Source: Planctomycetota bacterium (GTDB lineage: Bacteria; Planctomycetota; Phycisphaerae; Phycisphaerales; SM1A02). From it: a stretch of DNA of 64,000 nucleotides. Positions 33,225 to 41,487 of this stretch are shown in pieces. The stretch's first letter is position 1; each line of letters opens with the position of its first letter. The stretch is taken from assembly GCA_022568135.1 (NCBI GenBank), contig JADFFQ010000006.1, positions 1-64,000 on the forward strand, in the 5' to 3' direction. The position numbers and the translations under genes were made by a program. The notes under the pieces are model-generated. The model did not search any database, had not been told where the DNA came from, and saw only the letters and a program-made list of their open reading frames with translations.

Positions 33225-33464
33225 ATGCAACAGCTCATCGACCTGCTTGACGACCATATGTACGTGGTGGTGGTGTCGGTCATCTGCCTGGCCGCGCTGG
33301 CCGGGTCGCTCATCCGGGCGTGTACCACGGTCCTCACCGCCCATTCCCGTGAGCGGAGCCGGCGGGAGATTGCGGCCTACATCGCCGAGGGCTCAATCAC
33401 CCCTGAGCAGGGTGAGCGGCTGATCCGTGCAGAGGTCAACGCCGCCGGCCGACGCGGGGCTTGA
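33225..33464 (+). CDS. Small single-TM protein with SHOCT-like tail
   Basis: The 79-aa product has one TM helix (about residues 12-33) and a cytoplasmic tail (RREIAAYIAEGSITPEQGERLI) that resembles the short helical SHOCT/PspC-accessory pattern. An AGGAG motif lies 7 bases before the ATG at 33225. I recall similarly sized membrane proteins near phage-shock genes, but none is here. The function is unknown. Confidence 0.75.
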   Translation: MQQLIDLLDDHMYVVVVSVICLAALAGSLIRACTTVLTAHSRERSRREIAAYIAEGSITPEQGERLIRAEVNAAGRRGA

Positions 33465-33570
33465 ATAGCGCCCCCCTTTTGAGGGAAGAGGGCAGGTCTC
33501 CATCATCAACTCCGTTGAGCCGCCGCGTCCACGCGGCGCGGTTGCGCCACTGGGCGTCCATCGACGATCG

Positions 33571-33590
33571 CCCCGCCGTGGCCGGCGGGG
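33571..33590. terminator. Palindrome between convergent genes (bidirectional terminator or REP)
   Basis: CCCCGCC (33571-33577) pairs with GGCGGGG (33584-33590) around GTGGCC, followed by CTAAACCTTTA. It lies between the stops of the small TM protein (33464) and the FG-GAP/dockerin gene (33599). Confidence 0.55.
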
Positions 33591-33598
33591 CTAAACCT

Positions 33599-34483
33599 TT
33601 ACGGGCACGCACCCCAGTTGGCCAGCAGCGTAAGCAGGTCGAGAATGCCCACGCTGCCGTCGCCGTCGAAGTCCGGCGGCCCGCCGGGGTCGGTGCCCCA
33701 TACCGCTAACAACACGAGCAGATCGAGGATGCCGACACTGCCGCCCGCATCGAGATCCCACGGGCAGTTTCCGGGGGCGGCGGCATCAAAGAGGTATGCC
33801 GAACCGGATTGGAAGCCGTTGTCGTTGTCGAGCCAGGCCCCGACGATGGCGGTGGTTCCGCTGATCGCGACGGAGACGCCGAACCATTCGCCCGCCGCGC
33901 CGTCGTCGGGCAGGAGCTTGGCGATCTGCCGGCCCGTGGTGGTGTCGAAGAGGTAGGCCGAGCCGGAGTCGGCGCCGTTGTCATCGTCCTGGAAGGCCCC
34001 GACGATGGCGGTCGCGCCGCTGATCGCGACGAAGACGCCGAAGTGGTCGTCCGCCGCGCCGTCGTCAGGGAGGAGCTTGAATAGCTGCTGTCCCGTGGTG
34101 GTGTCGAAGAGGTAAGCGGAACCGGAGTTGGAGCCGTTGTCGTCGTCCCAGCGGGCCCCGACGATGGCGGCCGCGCCGCTGATCCCGACGGACCATCCGA
34201 ACCGGTCGGCCCCCGCGCCGTCGTTAGGAAGGAGCTTGGCGATCTGCCAGCCCGTGGTGGTGTCGAAGAGGTAGGCCGAGCCGGAGAAGGTGCCGTTGTC
34301 GTCGTCCCACACTGCCCCGAGGATGGCGGTGGCGCCACTGATCGCGACGGAGAAGCCGAATGAGTCGCCCGCCGCGCCATCGTCGGGCAGGAGCTTGAAG
34401 AGTTGATCGCCGAGGTCGGCGTAGGCCGGGGCGGTGCTCAGGACTGATGCTGCCGCGGCAAGAAGTGGCATGAGATGTCGCAT
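33599..34483 (-). CDS. Secreted FG-GAP repeat protein with dockerin-like C-terminus
   Basis: A signal peptide (residues 1-22, ending PAYA) is followed by four near-identical 56-57-residue repeats. Each contains KLLPDDGAA, FG.SVAISG.TAI.GA and GSAYLFDTTTG. The two tail repeats (GSVGILDLLVLLAVWG and GSVGILDLLTLLANWG) are calcium-loop dockerin-type motifs typical of Phycisphaerae exported proteins. The AGGAGA box before the ATG at 34483 supports the start. It is presumably a secreted beta-propeller-like protein attached by the tail. No cohesin is seen in the window. DNA-level repeats make this region prone to recombination. Confidence 0.88.
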   Translation of the reverse strand: MRHLMPLLAAAASVLSTAPAYADLGDQLFKLLPDDGAAGDSFGFSVAISGATAILGAVWDDDNGTFSGSAYLFDTTTGWQIAKLLPNDGAGADRFGWSVGISGAAAIVGARWDDDNGSNSGSAYLFDTTTGQQLFKLLPDDGAADDHFGVFVAISGATAIVGAFQDDDNGADSGSAYLFDTTTGRQIAKLLPDDGAAGEWFGVSVAISGTTAIVGAWLDNDNGFQSGSAYLFDAAAPGNCPWDLDAGGSVGILDLLVLLAVWGTDPGGPPDFDGDGSVGILDLLTLLANWGACP

Positions 34484-34600
34484 GTCCGTCTCCTGTGCTT
34501 GAACCGACATTGCCCATATGGCTTCGTCAGGGCTCGATCGTCCAGCCATTCGCATATCAGTGTAACACCCCCCCACGATATTCAAGCGCAAAGTTTCAAC

Positions 34601-35377
34601 TCAGCTGCGGCGCCGGCGGAAACCGGCCAGCCCGGCCAAGCCCAGCAATGCCAATGTGCCCGGAGCGGGGATCGAGGTAAAGAAGACCTCGGTGACAAAC
34701 CCGCCGCCGGCCAGACCGACATTCCCCCACTGAATGTTGGCGAAACCCTGAATGTGCTCACCGTCGGCAACGTTGAACTGGCCCACCAGGACGCGGCCGT
34801 CGGCATCCGGCTCGCCATAGGGCCCGGCCGGGAACGTAATGAACACCGTGTTATCCATGACCCAGCTGGTGCCGTCGGCCCAGTTTGGACCATTGTGAAA
34901 ACCCCAGCCGAAGGTGTACGGGTTGCCGGTCTTGGGGTTAATAACCGGGGTGTAGCCGGCCTCGTTCCCGATGGTCATGTATGTGTCGTACGTAAGACCT
35001 GTCGGGTTCATGGTCCACCCAGTGGTACCTTTGGCGCTAGGACCACCACCATCCAGCCAGCCGCCGAACAGCGCCTCGTACAATCCGCTACCCGGGGTGA
35101 CGCCGTCGGCCAGCACGTTCTCGACAGTCATCGGCGTGCCATCGACGCCCACCCCAATGGCCGTCATCCGGTCGCTGGGATCATCAAAGTGGGCATACAC
35201 CCGCCAGACGTCGCGGAGATTGCCGTCGGGGAGGTTGCCGTCAAACTCCGCATCGGAGGTATTCCAGTTGTTGGCGAACAGTTCCACCGTGAGCATGACA
35301 AAGTCTGCGGAAGCGGTGCCCGCAAACAGCGACACACCGCACACACCCGCCATCGCGGGAACACTGCTCTTATTCAT
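34601..35377 (-). CDS. Secreted PEP-CTERM-type protein
   Basis: The 258-aa product has a signal peptide (about residues 1-24, ending TASA), a single soluble domain, and a C-terminal sorting tail IPAPGTLALLGLAGLAGF followed by four Arg. PEP-CTERM-type tails are cut and processed by an exosortase; the enzyme is not in this window. The domain (FVMLTVELFANNW...VWRVYAHFDDPSDRM) resembles uncharacterised planctomycete exported proteins. The ATG at 35377 puts the signal peptide right at the N-terminus. Confidence 0.85.
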   Translation of the reverse strand: MNKSSVPAMAGVCGVSLFAGTASADFVMLTVELFANNWNTSDAEFDGNLPDGNLRDVWRVYAHFDDPSDRMTAIGVGVDGTPMTVENVLADGVTPGSGLYEALFGGWLDGGGPSAKGTTGWTMNPTGLTYDTYMTIGNEAGYTPVINPKTGNPYTFGWGFHNGPNWADGTSWVMDNTVFITFPAGPYGEPDADGRVLVGQFNVADGEHIQGFANIQWGNVGLAGGGFVTEVFFTSIPAPGTLALLGLAGLAGFRRRRS

Positions 35378-35513
35378 TTGGGGGCCTCTCTTCTCTTCTC
35401 TTGAGATTGAAGACCGCAACGAGATTCCGGGGCCAGCCGTCGCGCAGCTGGGGGCGTCTCTCAACTCTATACCGAACATACCACGATCGCCGGTGGAGTC
35501 AAGACGAGGATGC

Positions 35514-35592
35514 TGGATTGGATTTCATTCATACCACCGGAGCCGCAGGCGACTACTACTTCCCGGAGATCGCCGGATCCGGCTGCGGGCTG
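35514..35592 (+). pseudogene. 79-bp fragment of a CRTAC1-family gene
   Basis: From 35517 to 35592 the sequence aligns with 37900-37975 in the CRTAC1 gene with 4 differences in 76 bases, all at third codon positions (CAT/CAC, GGA/GGC, GCA/GCG, GGA/GGG). It encodes LDFIHTTGAAGDYYFPEI and GSGCGL. Nothing before or after matches. The silent-only pattern suggests it comes from a once-functional paralogue rather than from neutral decay of a local duplicate. Confidence 0.8.
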
Positions 35593-35616
35593 GTAGGGAT
35601 TGAGGGTCAGTCGGCT

Positions 35617-37062
35617 TCAGCGTTTTGCCCATCGATTCAAGACAGGATGACCGACTTGGTCAGGTATCGACGGTCTGCGGCGGAAAGAAAAGTCTATCTT
35701 GGCCTCGACCTGCTCGCCGTCGATTTCCAGTACCGGGTAGGCCAGGAAGTTAATCGGTCCGGATACGGGCAGGGGATCGACCACCAAGTCGCGGCCACGG
35801 CTAAGTTCGATACGGTTGGCGGGGTGCCGACCGAAAAAGTACGTTGCCAGCGGCGTGCACTTGTCGGCCTCGGAAACGTCGATCGGCCACCATTTTCCAT
35901 CGGTGTAAAACTCGGCCCAGCAATGGTAGCTCGTTATGCCGCCCTCGTTGCGCATTGACGGAATCGACGCGCCAATTGCAAACCGTGCCGGGATATCGAC
36001 CGAACGGGCCAGAGCAATGAAGTAGGAGTGGTAGTCGGTACAATTTCCAGATTTGGCATCGCAAGCGTATTGTGCGTCGCCCTGGCCGTATTGGTCACCG
36101 ATTCTCGTGTAACGCATACTGTCTATGACGTGATCGTAGAGCGCGCGGGCACGTACCAAGTCACCGGTTTGGTCCTTAAGGACCTTCTCCTTGATGACCT
36201 CCGTCGCGATCGTCTTGAACTGATCGGTTTGCGGCACGAGCCTGTCGGGCAATAGGTAGCGCGCTAAATCCTCTTCCGTGTTGTCGTAAACACCCTTTTC
36301 CCGGCGATCAACCTGATACCGGATCTCGATCGGTTTGTTGCCGTCATTCGGGCTGAGCGTCAGCACCAGAATCCGATTGCCGTAGGCCTCGTCCTGCACG
36401 ATTCTCTGTTTTCCCGGTACGTTCATGGTCGTCAGTTCGACCGTCTGGAAATTGTCGCTGGTGGCAAGCGGGATCCACATCGTGCCGCTGATCGGTATTG
36501 CCGGGGTTTCGGAGCGGTAGATGAATTCAAAGGCATCACGCTCGGTGATCACACCCAGCAGATCATTGCGCGCACCTTCAAAGGCAACGCGCACCCACGT
36601 CTTGTCCTCTTGCTGTTCCCAGAGGTAATAGGGCTGGCCGTTGAACTTGTGGACCGTGGTCTCGACAACCTTCATGTTGCCGGGTTCGCCTTCGAGAAAG
36701 AAGTCCACGTCGTAAACATCGCCGTCCTTCGTCGCCAGGTCGACACAGGCGAAATGACGGGTCGGACCTAGCTTAGACAGGAACTCGCGGTGGACCCGCA
36801 CAAGCTTGAGCTTGAGCTCACCGCCTTCATGGGCAAGGTTGAAAGCGCCGCCGTCCGCGGTGGTCTTGCCGGCGATGTGGTTTTCGATGCCTTCCTGGAT
36901 GTCGAGTGTGACGCGCGAGGGCTCCTCACGCCTCACGGGTTTGGGCCGGGCCTCGAGCGCGGCCTGTGTCTGGTCGACCGGAGGGGCCTTCAAGTCGATG
37001 GAGGTACAACCCGCCAGGCTTGCAATGCCCACCGCCAACGAGGATGCGAGGATAAGGTTCAT
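35617..37062 (-). CDS. Transglutaminase-like domain lipoprotein
   Basis: The 481-aa protein begins with a lipoprotein signal (ASLAGCTS, Cys19). The C-terminal third is a transglutaminase/protease-like domain with a visible Cys-His-Asp set: SGNCTDYHSYF, YHCWAEFYTDGKWWPIDVSEA. The N-terminal part is a beta-rich domain (residues about 60-290) as in other bacterial transglutaminase-like proteins. Such proteins are thiol peptidases or cross-linkers at the cell surface; the substrate is unknown. It sits between secreted proteins on the same strand. Confidence 0.88.
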   Translation of the reverse strand: MNLILASSLAVGIASLAGCTSIDLKAPPVDQTQAALEARPKPVRREEPSRVTLDIQEGIENHIAGKTTADGGAFNLAHEGGELKLKLVRVHREFLSKLGPTRHFACVDLATKDGDVYDVDFFLEGEPGNMKVVETTVHKFNGQPYYLWEQQEDKTWVRVAFEGARNDLLGVITERDAFEFIYRSETPAIPISGTMWIPLATSDNFQTVELTTMNVPGKQRIVQDEAYGNRILVLTLSPNDGNKPIEIRYQVDRREKGVYDNTEEDLARYLLPDRLVPQTDQFKTIATEVIKEKVLKDQTGDLVRARALYDHVIDSMRYTRIGDQYGQGDAQYACDAKSGNCTDYHSYFIALARSVDIPARFAIGASIPSMRNEGGITSYHCWAEFYTDGKWWPIDVSEADKCTPLATYFFGRHPANRIELSRGRDLVVDPLPVSGPINFLAYPVLEIDGEQVEAKIDFSFRRRPSIPDQVGHPVLNRWAKR

Positions 37063-37076
37063 CCGTCGGCCGCCGA

Positions 37077-37431
37077 TTACTTGATCTTGGGGTGCTCAGA
37101 CTTGGAACCCTCAGCCTTGAGATGACTGCCGGCGATCACCTTGGGATGCTTCGCCTTGCCATCTTCGGCCTTGGGACATTCGGGCTTGACGCCGTCACCC
37201 TTCGGACTCTTCGCCCTTGGGGTGGTCCTAACCCTTGGGATGGTCCGCGCCCTCGGGATGGTCCGCGCCCTTGGAGGGGTCCTCGCCCTTGGGATGATCC
37301 ACGCCCTGGGGATGATCGGGGTCAGCCTTGACGCCATATTCCATCGTCGTCACCGGGTCAGTGTTGCCACAGCCGACCGCGCAAAACGATAGAATCGCGG
37401 CCACTGCCATCAATGTGAGAATTCGTGCCAT
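37077..37431 (-). pseudogene. Small lipoprotein with DHPKG repeats, broken by a stop and a frameshift
   Basis: The ATG at 37431 opens a lipoprotein signal (FCAVGCGNTD, lipobox AVGC) followed by repeats DHPQGVDHPKGED and GADHPEGADHPKG, then an in-frame TAG at 37228. After the stop, the repeat pattern (DHPKGEESEG) continues, and a second frame carries on with KPECPKAEDGKAKHPK and SEHPKIK to 37077. The continuity of composition across both breaks indicates one gene of about 118 codons that has been disrupted, or sequence errors in a low-complexity tract. Function unknown. Confidence 0.65.
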
Positions 37432-37678
37432 GGTGAGATCCTCGTGAATTGGGTGCGAACTTCCATCCCCCCGTGGTACAACCTGCAACATTGTCCTTCC
37501 AACTGATGCCTACGTCAACCTCAGACAGGTAGCGGTCCTCGATACGCCACGTCTTCAACGATTCAGCGAGAGTGCCTCTGTGCAGGCAGTAGGTCTGCCT
37601 GCATACATAGAGGCATAGGCCACGGCGACGGTGTCGCCCGACCGGGCCGTGGCCTGCAAACCTCGGTGATCCTGTGCG

Positions 37679-39505
37679 ATGCCGAAGTCCCTGACGCCGG
37701 GCCTATCCTGTTGGGTGCTGAGTCGATCCGTCCTGGCAGCAGTTGGGGCAATAGCGGCGGCGGCGATCGCCGGCTGTGGACCCCTCGATGATGAGCAATC
37801 CGCTACCGCCGGTGATGAAGCAGGCGCGGTCGCGCCGCCCGCTGCGCAAGAGCCGGACGATGTTGATCCATGGTTCGTGGATATCGCTGAGGCTTCGGGT
37901 TTGGATTTCATTCACACCACCGGCGCCGCGGGCGACTACTACTTCCCGGAGATCGCCGGGTCCGGCTGCGGGCTGTTGGACTACGACAACGATGGCGATC
38001 TCGATGTGTACGTGGTTCAGAGCTACCCGCTCGACGGTTCGGCCGCGGATGACCCGCACGCGGGCGCCAACCGCCTGTATCGCAATGATCTGACCGTCAA
38101 CCCCGACGGCTCACGACGGCTGCGTTTCGTTGATGTGACCCAGCGCGCCGGCGTGGGCGATCGCGGGTACGGCATGGGCGTCGCCATCGCGGACTTCGAC
38201 AACGACGGCGACACCGATCTGTACGTCACCAACTTCGGGCCGAACACGTTGTATCGCAACAATGGCGACGGAACGTTCACCGACATTTCCGACGGCGCGA
38301 TCCCGCCGGAGGATCGCTGGAGCACCAGCGCCGCCTTCGTGGATTACGATCGGGACGGCTTCGTCGATCTGTTCGTCGCCAACTATGTGAACTTCACCGT
38401 ACGGGAGAACAAGGTCTGCCACAGTACGTCCGGCCGGCGCGACTACTGCGGTCCGCAATCGTTTGATCCGGTCCCGGACCGGTTGTTCCGCAATACCGGC
38501 GATCCCGGCGCGCCGGGATTCAGCGACGTGACCATCGCCGCAGGCATCGACGCCGCCTATGGCAGCGGTCTGGGCGTCGTCTGCGCCGATTTCAACGGCG
38601 ATTCCCAGCCGGATATCTATGTCGCCAACGACGGCAACGCGAACCAAATGTGGATCAACCTCGGCGGCGAGAGATTCGAGAACACCGCTCTGCTCGGGGG
38701 CGCCGCCTACAACGCCGCCGGGCTCGCCGAGGCCGGCATGGGCGTGAGCGCTGCGGATTTCGACCTCGACGGCGACCTGGACATCTTTCTTTCTCATCTG
38801 TACGCTGAACACAACACCCTGCTGGTCAACGACGGGCACGGATATTTCGACGATCGCACCGAGGACTTCGCGCTGGCCGCAATGAGCTGGCCGTATACCG
38901 GCTTCGGCACCCAATGGGCCGACCTGGACGGTGACGGCTACCTGGATCTGTTTGTCGCTAACGGCGCTGTGAAGATCGTCGAAGAGATCGCCGATGACCC
39001 GTACCCCTACGGCAATCCGAACCAGCTGATTCTCAACCTCGGCCCGCCGAGCTTCGCCTTCACCGAGATCTCCCCCCAAGGCGGGACCGTGGTGCAACTA
39101 CGCGAAACCTCCAGGGGCGCAGCGTTCGGCGACATCGATAACGACGGTGACATCGATATTCTCATTTCCAACAGCAACGGTCCGCTTCGGTTGCTACGAA
39201 ACGAAGTGGGGCATCGCCGATCCTGGCTGGCCCTGCGGCTGGTCGGCGACGTGAGCAATCGCAGCGCGATCGGCGCGGAAGTTCGGCTCATTCGCGCAGG
39301 CATGCCGGCGTTGGTCCGCCGCGTCCATAGTGACGGCAGCTATTGCAGCGCAAACGATCTGAGGGTGTACTTCGGCCTTGGTGACGACATCAACTCGCAG
39401 ACCGTGGCCGTTACCTGGCCGGGCGGACTCGAGGAGACCTTCTCCGATCTCACGGTCAGGCAACACCACCAACTGCATGAAGGGTCGGGGGAGGCGCCGC
39501 CATGA
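37679..39505 (+). CDS. CRTAC1-family lipoprotein: FG-GAP/VCBS repeats plus ASPIC/UnbV domain
   Basis: The 608-aa product has a lipoprotein signal ending AIAGC, then a series of FG-GAP/VCBS-type calcium loops (LLDYDNDGDLDVYVV, IADFDNDGDTDLYVT, FVDYDRDGFVDLFVA, and others) forming a beta-propeller. It ends with an ASPIC/UnbV domain (RSWLALRLVGDVSNRSAIGAE near 515 on). These proteins are surface or periplasmic with no fixed enzymatic role; some are adhesin-like. The stop overlaps the start of the TPR gene by 4 bases, a pairing seen in planctomycetes. A fragment of a paralogue lies at 35514-35592. Confidence 0.92.
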   Translation: MPKSLTPGLSCWVLSRSVLAAVGAIAAAAIAGCGPLDDEQSATAGDEAGAVAPPAAQEPDDVDPWFVDIAEASGLDFIHTTGAAGDYYFPEIAGSGCGLLDYDNDGDLDVYVVQSYPLDGSAADDPHAGANRLYRNDLTVNPDGSRRLRFVDVTQRAGVGDRGYGMGVAIADFDNDGDTDLYVTNFGPNTLYRNNGDGTFTDISDGAIPPEDRWSTSAAFVDYDRDGFVDLFVANYVNFTVRENKVCHSTSGRRDYCGPQSFDPVPDRLFRNTGDPGAPGFSDVTIAAGIDAAYGSGLGVVCADFNGDSQPDIYVANDGNANQMWINLGGERFENTALLGGAAYNAAGLAEAGMGVSAADFDLDGDLDIFLSHLYAEHNTLLVNDGHGYFDDRTEDFALAAMSWPYTGFGTQWADLDGDGYLDLFVANGAVKIVEEIADDPYPYGNPNQLILNLGPPSFAFTEISPQGGTVVQLRETSRGAAFGDIDNDGDIDILISNSNGPLRLLRNEVGHRRSWLALRLVGDVSNRSAIGAEVRLIRAGMPALVRRVHSDGSYCSANDLRVYFGLGDDINSQTVAVTWPGGLEETFSDLTVRQHHQLHEGSGEAPP

Positions 39506-41142
39506 CCAGCGCCGGCCGGGCGTGGGCACTTGCATTCGTGGTGATGAGCGCCCTCGTGACGAGTATGGCGGTTGCCACGATCACCGCGCCCGGCGCGACG
39601 CTGATAGGGGCGGCGCTACCGGCGCCGCCGAGCGCCGAAACATCACCGCTTCAGACGGCGGTCAATCTCCCACCCATCCCCGATTTTCCGTTCGAATTGA
39701 TGGAGCCGGCCGTGCGCAGGCAGTTCGTCGAAGCCGCCCGTCGCGTGGCCGCGTCACCACGTGACGCGGAGGCGAACGGAAGACTCGGCATGCTCTATCA
39801 TGCCTACGAGTTTCACGTCCTTGCCGAGCCGTGCTATCTCCGGGCGGTCGCCTTGGCTGGGGATGATCTGCGTTGGCGCGCCTATCTGGCCAGGGTGCTG
39901 CTGGAGCGCGGCGAATGGGAGCGTTGTGCCGGCGAGCTTGATCTGGTCCTCGCCCAGCGCCCCGATGATGTTGCTTCGCTGATCTATCGCGCCGATGCAG
40001 ACCGCATGCGAAATCGCTTGGATGAAGCGCTGGCCGGATACCGGCGAGTCATTGAGATCTCTCCGAAGACCGCACGAGCATATTGCGGAGCCGGCCGAGT
40101 CTTGCTTCGACGCGGAGAACTCACGACCGCGGTGGGATACTTGGAGGAGGCGATCCGTCTCGCTGGGGAGTATGGCACGGCGAGGTATGTGCTGGGGCAG
40201 GCCCTGCGCAAGCTCGGACGCGCCGAGGCGGCAATGCAACAGCTCGAACTCGCCGAGCAGCAACGCAACGAAGAGCCACGAGTCCCTGATCCGCTGAGGC
40301 AACGCCTTGATGCGCTGCGAACCGGCGCGATTGACGCCTTACATCGCGGCATTGACCTGCTTCAACAAGGGCAAGTAGAGCATGCGATCGCCTTGCTCGA
40401 AGAAGCGGTGCGGATCAATCCCGACCTGCCGGAAGCCCACGGTCAGCTTGGCACTGCGCTGCTGAAACGGGGCCAGTTGGAGCATGCCGAGGAAAGCCTG
40501 CGGCGCGCATTGATCCTCGACCCAAACTTCGTCGATGCGCTCTACAACCTCGGCTTGATTGCCCATCGGCGAAACGACTACTCAGAAGCGGCGAGGCGCT
40601 TTGCACTGGCAGTTTCCATTCGCCCGCAACACTTTGATGCGCATCTGGGGCTCGGCGCAGACTTGTCGCGCCTCGATCGGGCGGATGAGGCGATCGAGCA
40701 TCTCCGCGCCGCCGCAAGGATTCGACCGGATGATCCGCGTCCCTACAAGCGGCTCGGTAGCGCACTTGCGGCGCTGGGGCGGTACGAGGAGGCCATCAGC
40801 CGGCTACGGGACGGCGTGCAGCGACTGCCCGACGACGCGTCGATCGCTGACCGGCTGGCGTGGATGTTGGCGACATGTCCGCAGGAGCAGTGGCGAGATG
40901 CAGAGGAAGCACTTCGCATTGCCGAGGCGGTATGCCGCAGGACCAACAATGCGGTGCCGCAGGCCTTGGACACTCTCGCCGCGGCCCTGGCCAATCTTGG
41001 CCGCTTTGAAGAGGCGATCGCCGCCGCCGAGCAAGCGCTTCAAATGGCAAGAGCGAACGACAACCGCGACCTCGCACGTGAGATCGAGGCTCGCCTGGGC
41101 CATTACCGCGCCGGCCGGCCCTACCGCCAGCCATCGCCCTAG
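39502..41142 (+). CDS. Membrane-anchored or exported TPR protein
   Basis: An N-terminal hydrophobic segment (residues 6-30) is followed, from about residue 75, by about a dozen TPR units such as ALAGYRRVIEISPKTARAYCG, HAIALLEEAVRINPDLPEAHG and EAARRFALAVSIRPQHFDAHL. Some are degenerate and a linker lies near 250-275. TPRs mediate protein-protein contacts; the gene overlaps the CRTAC1 gene by 4 bases (ATGA), so the two probably form a complex at the envelope. No other domain is visible. Confidence 0.92.
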   Translation: MTSAGRAWALAFVVMSALVTSMAVATITAPGATLIGAALPAPPSAETSPLQTAVNLPPIPDFPFELMEPAVRRQFVEAARRVAASPRDAEANGRLGMLYHAYEFHVLAEPCYLRAVALAGDDLRWRAYLARVLLERGEWERCAGELDLVLAQRPDDVASLIYRADADRMRNRLDEALAGYRRVIEISPKTARAYCGAGRVLLRRGELTTAVGYLEEAIRLAGEYGTARYVLGQALRKLGRAEAAMQQLELAEQQRNEEPRVPDPLRQRLDALRTGAIDALHRGIDLLQQGQVEHAIALLEEAVRINPDLPEAHGQLGTALLKRGQLEHAEESLRRALILDPNFVDALYNLGLIAHRRNDYSEAARRFALAVSIRPQHFDAHLGLGADLSRLDRADEAIEHLRAAARIRPDDPRPYKRLGSALAALGRYEEAISRLRDGVQRLPDDASIADRLAWMLATCPQEQWRDAEEALRIAEAVCRRTNNAVPQALDTLAAALANLGRFEEAIAAAEQALQMARANDNRDLAREIEARLGHYRAGRPYRQPSP

Positions 41143-41487
41143 CAGCGCGTGGCAGAAGTCATTTGGAGTAGGTTTCAGGGCCCCTAATGGAGTCAAAAAC
41201 GCGGTATGTACGAGGTCGAAACCGCGTTCACCACGGGCTGTTAAGGGTCCGGGCGGCGATCCGTTTCCGACACATAAATTTGCCGGATCTGCTGGCACCT
41301 ACTGCATTCCTGCGGTACATTACTGATAAGATGTGCCCGGCTGCGGGCTGGGCCTGTCGATGCGTCACCTGGGTGGGGCCTGAACGCTATCGGCCGTCGC
41401 GCGGTGTCCACCATTGCGTGACCGGGTCCCTGGCAGTCAGGCCATACATATCTGATCAAGAGCCGCTTCATGGGCATGGAGGTTGAA
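41143..41487. other. Intergenic region upstream of the FG-GAP/dockerin gene
   Basis: No gene, clear terminator, tRNA or repeat was found in these 345 bases. Short frames have atypical composition. It should contain the promoter for the gene at 41488, but I do not see a strong consensus. Confidence 0.6.
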
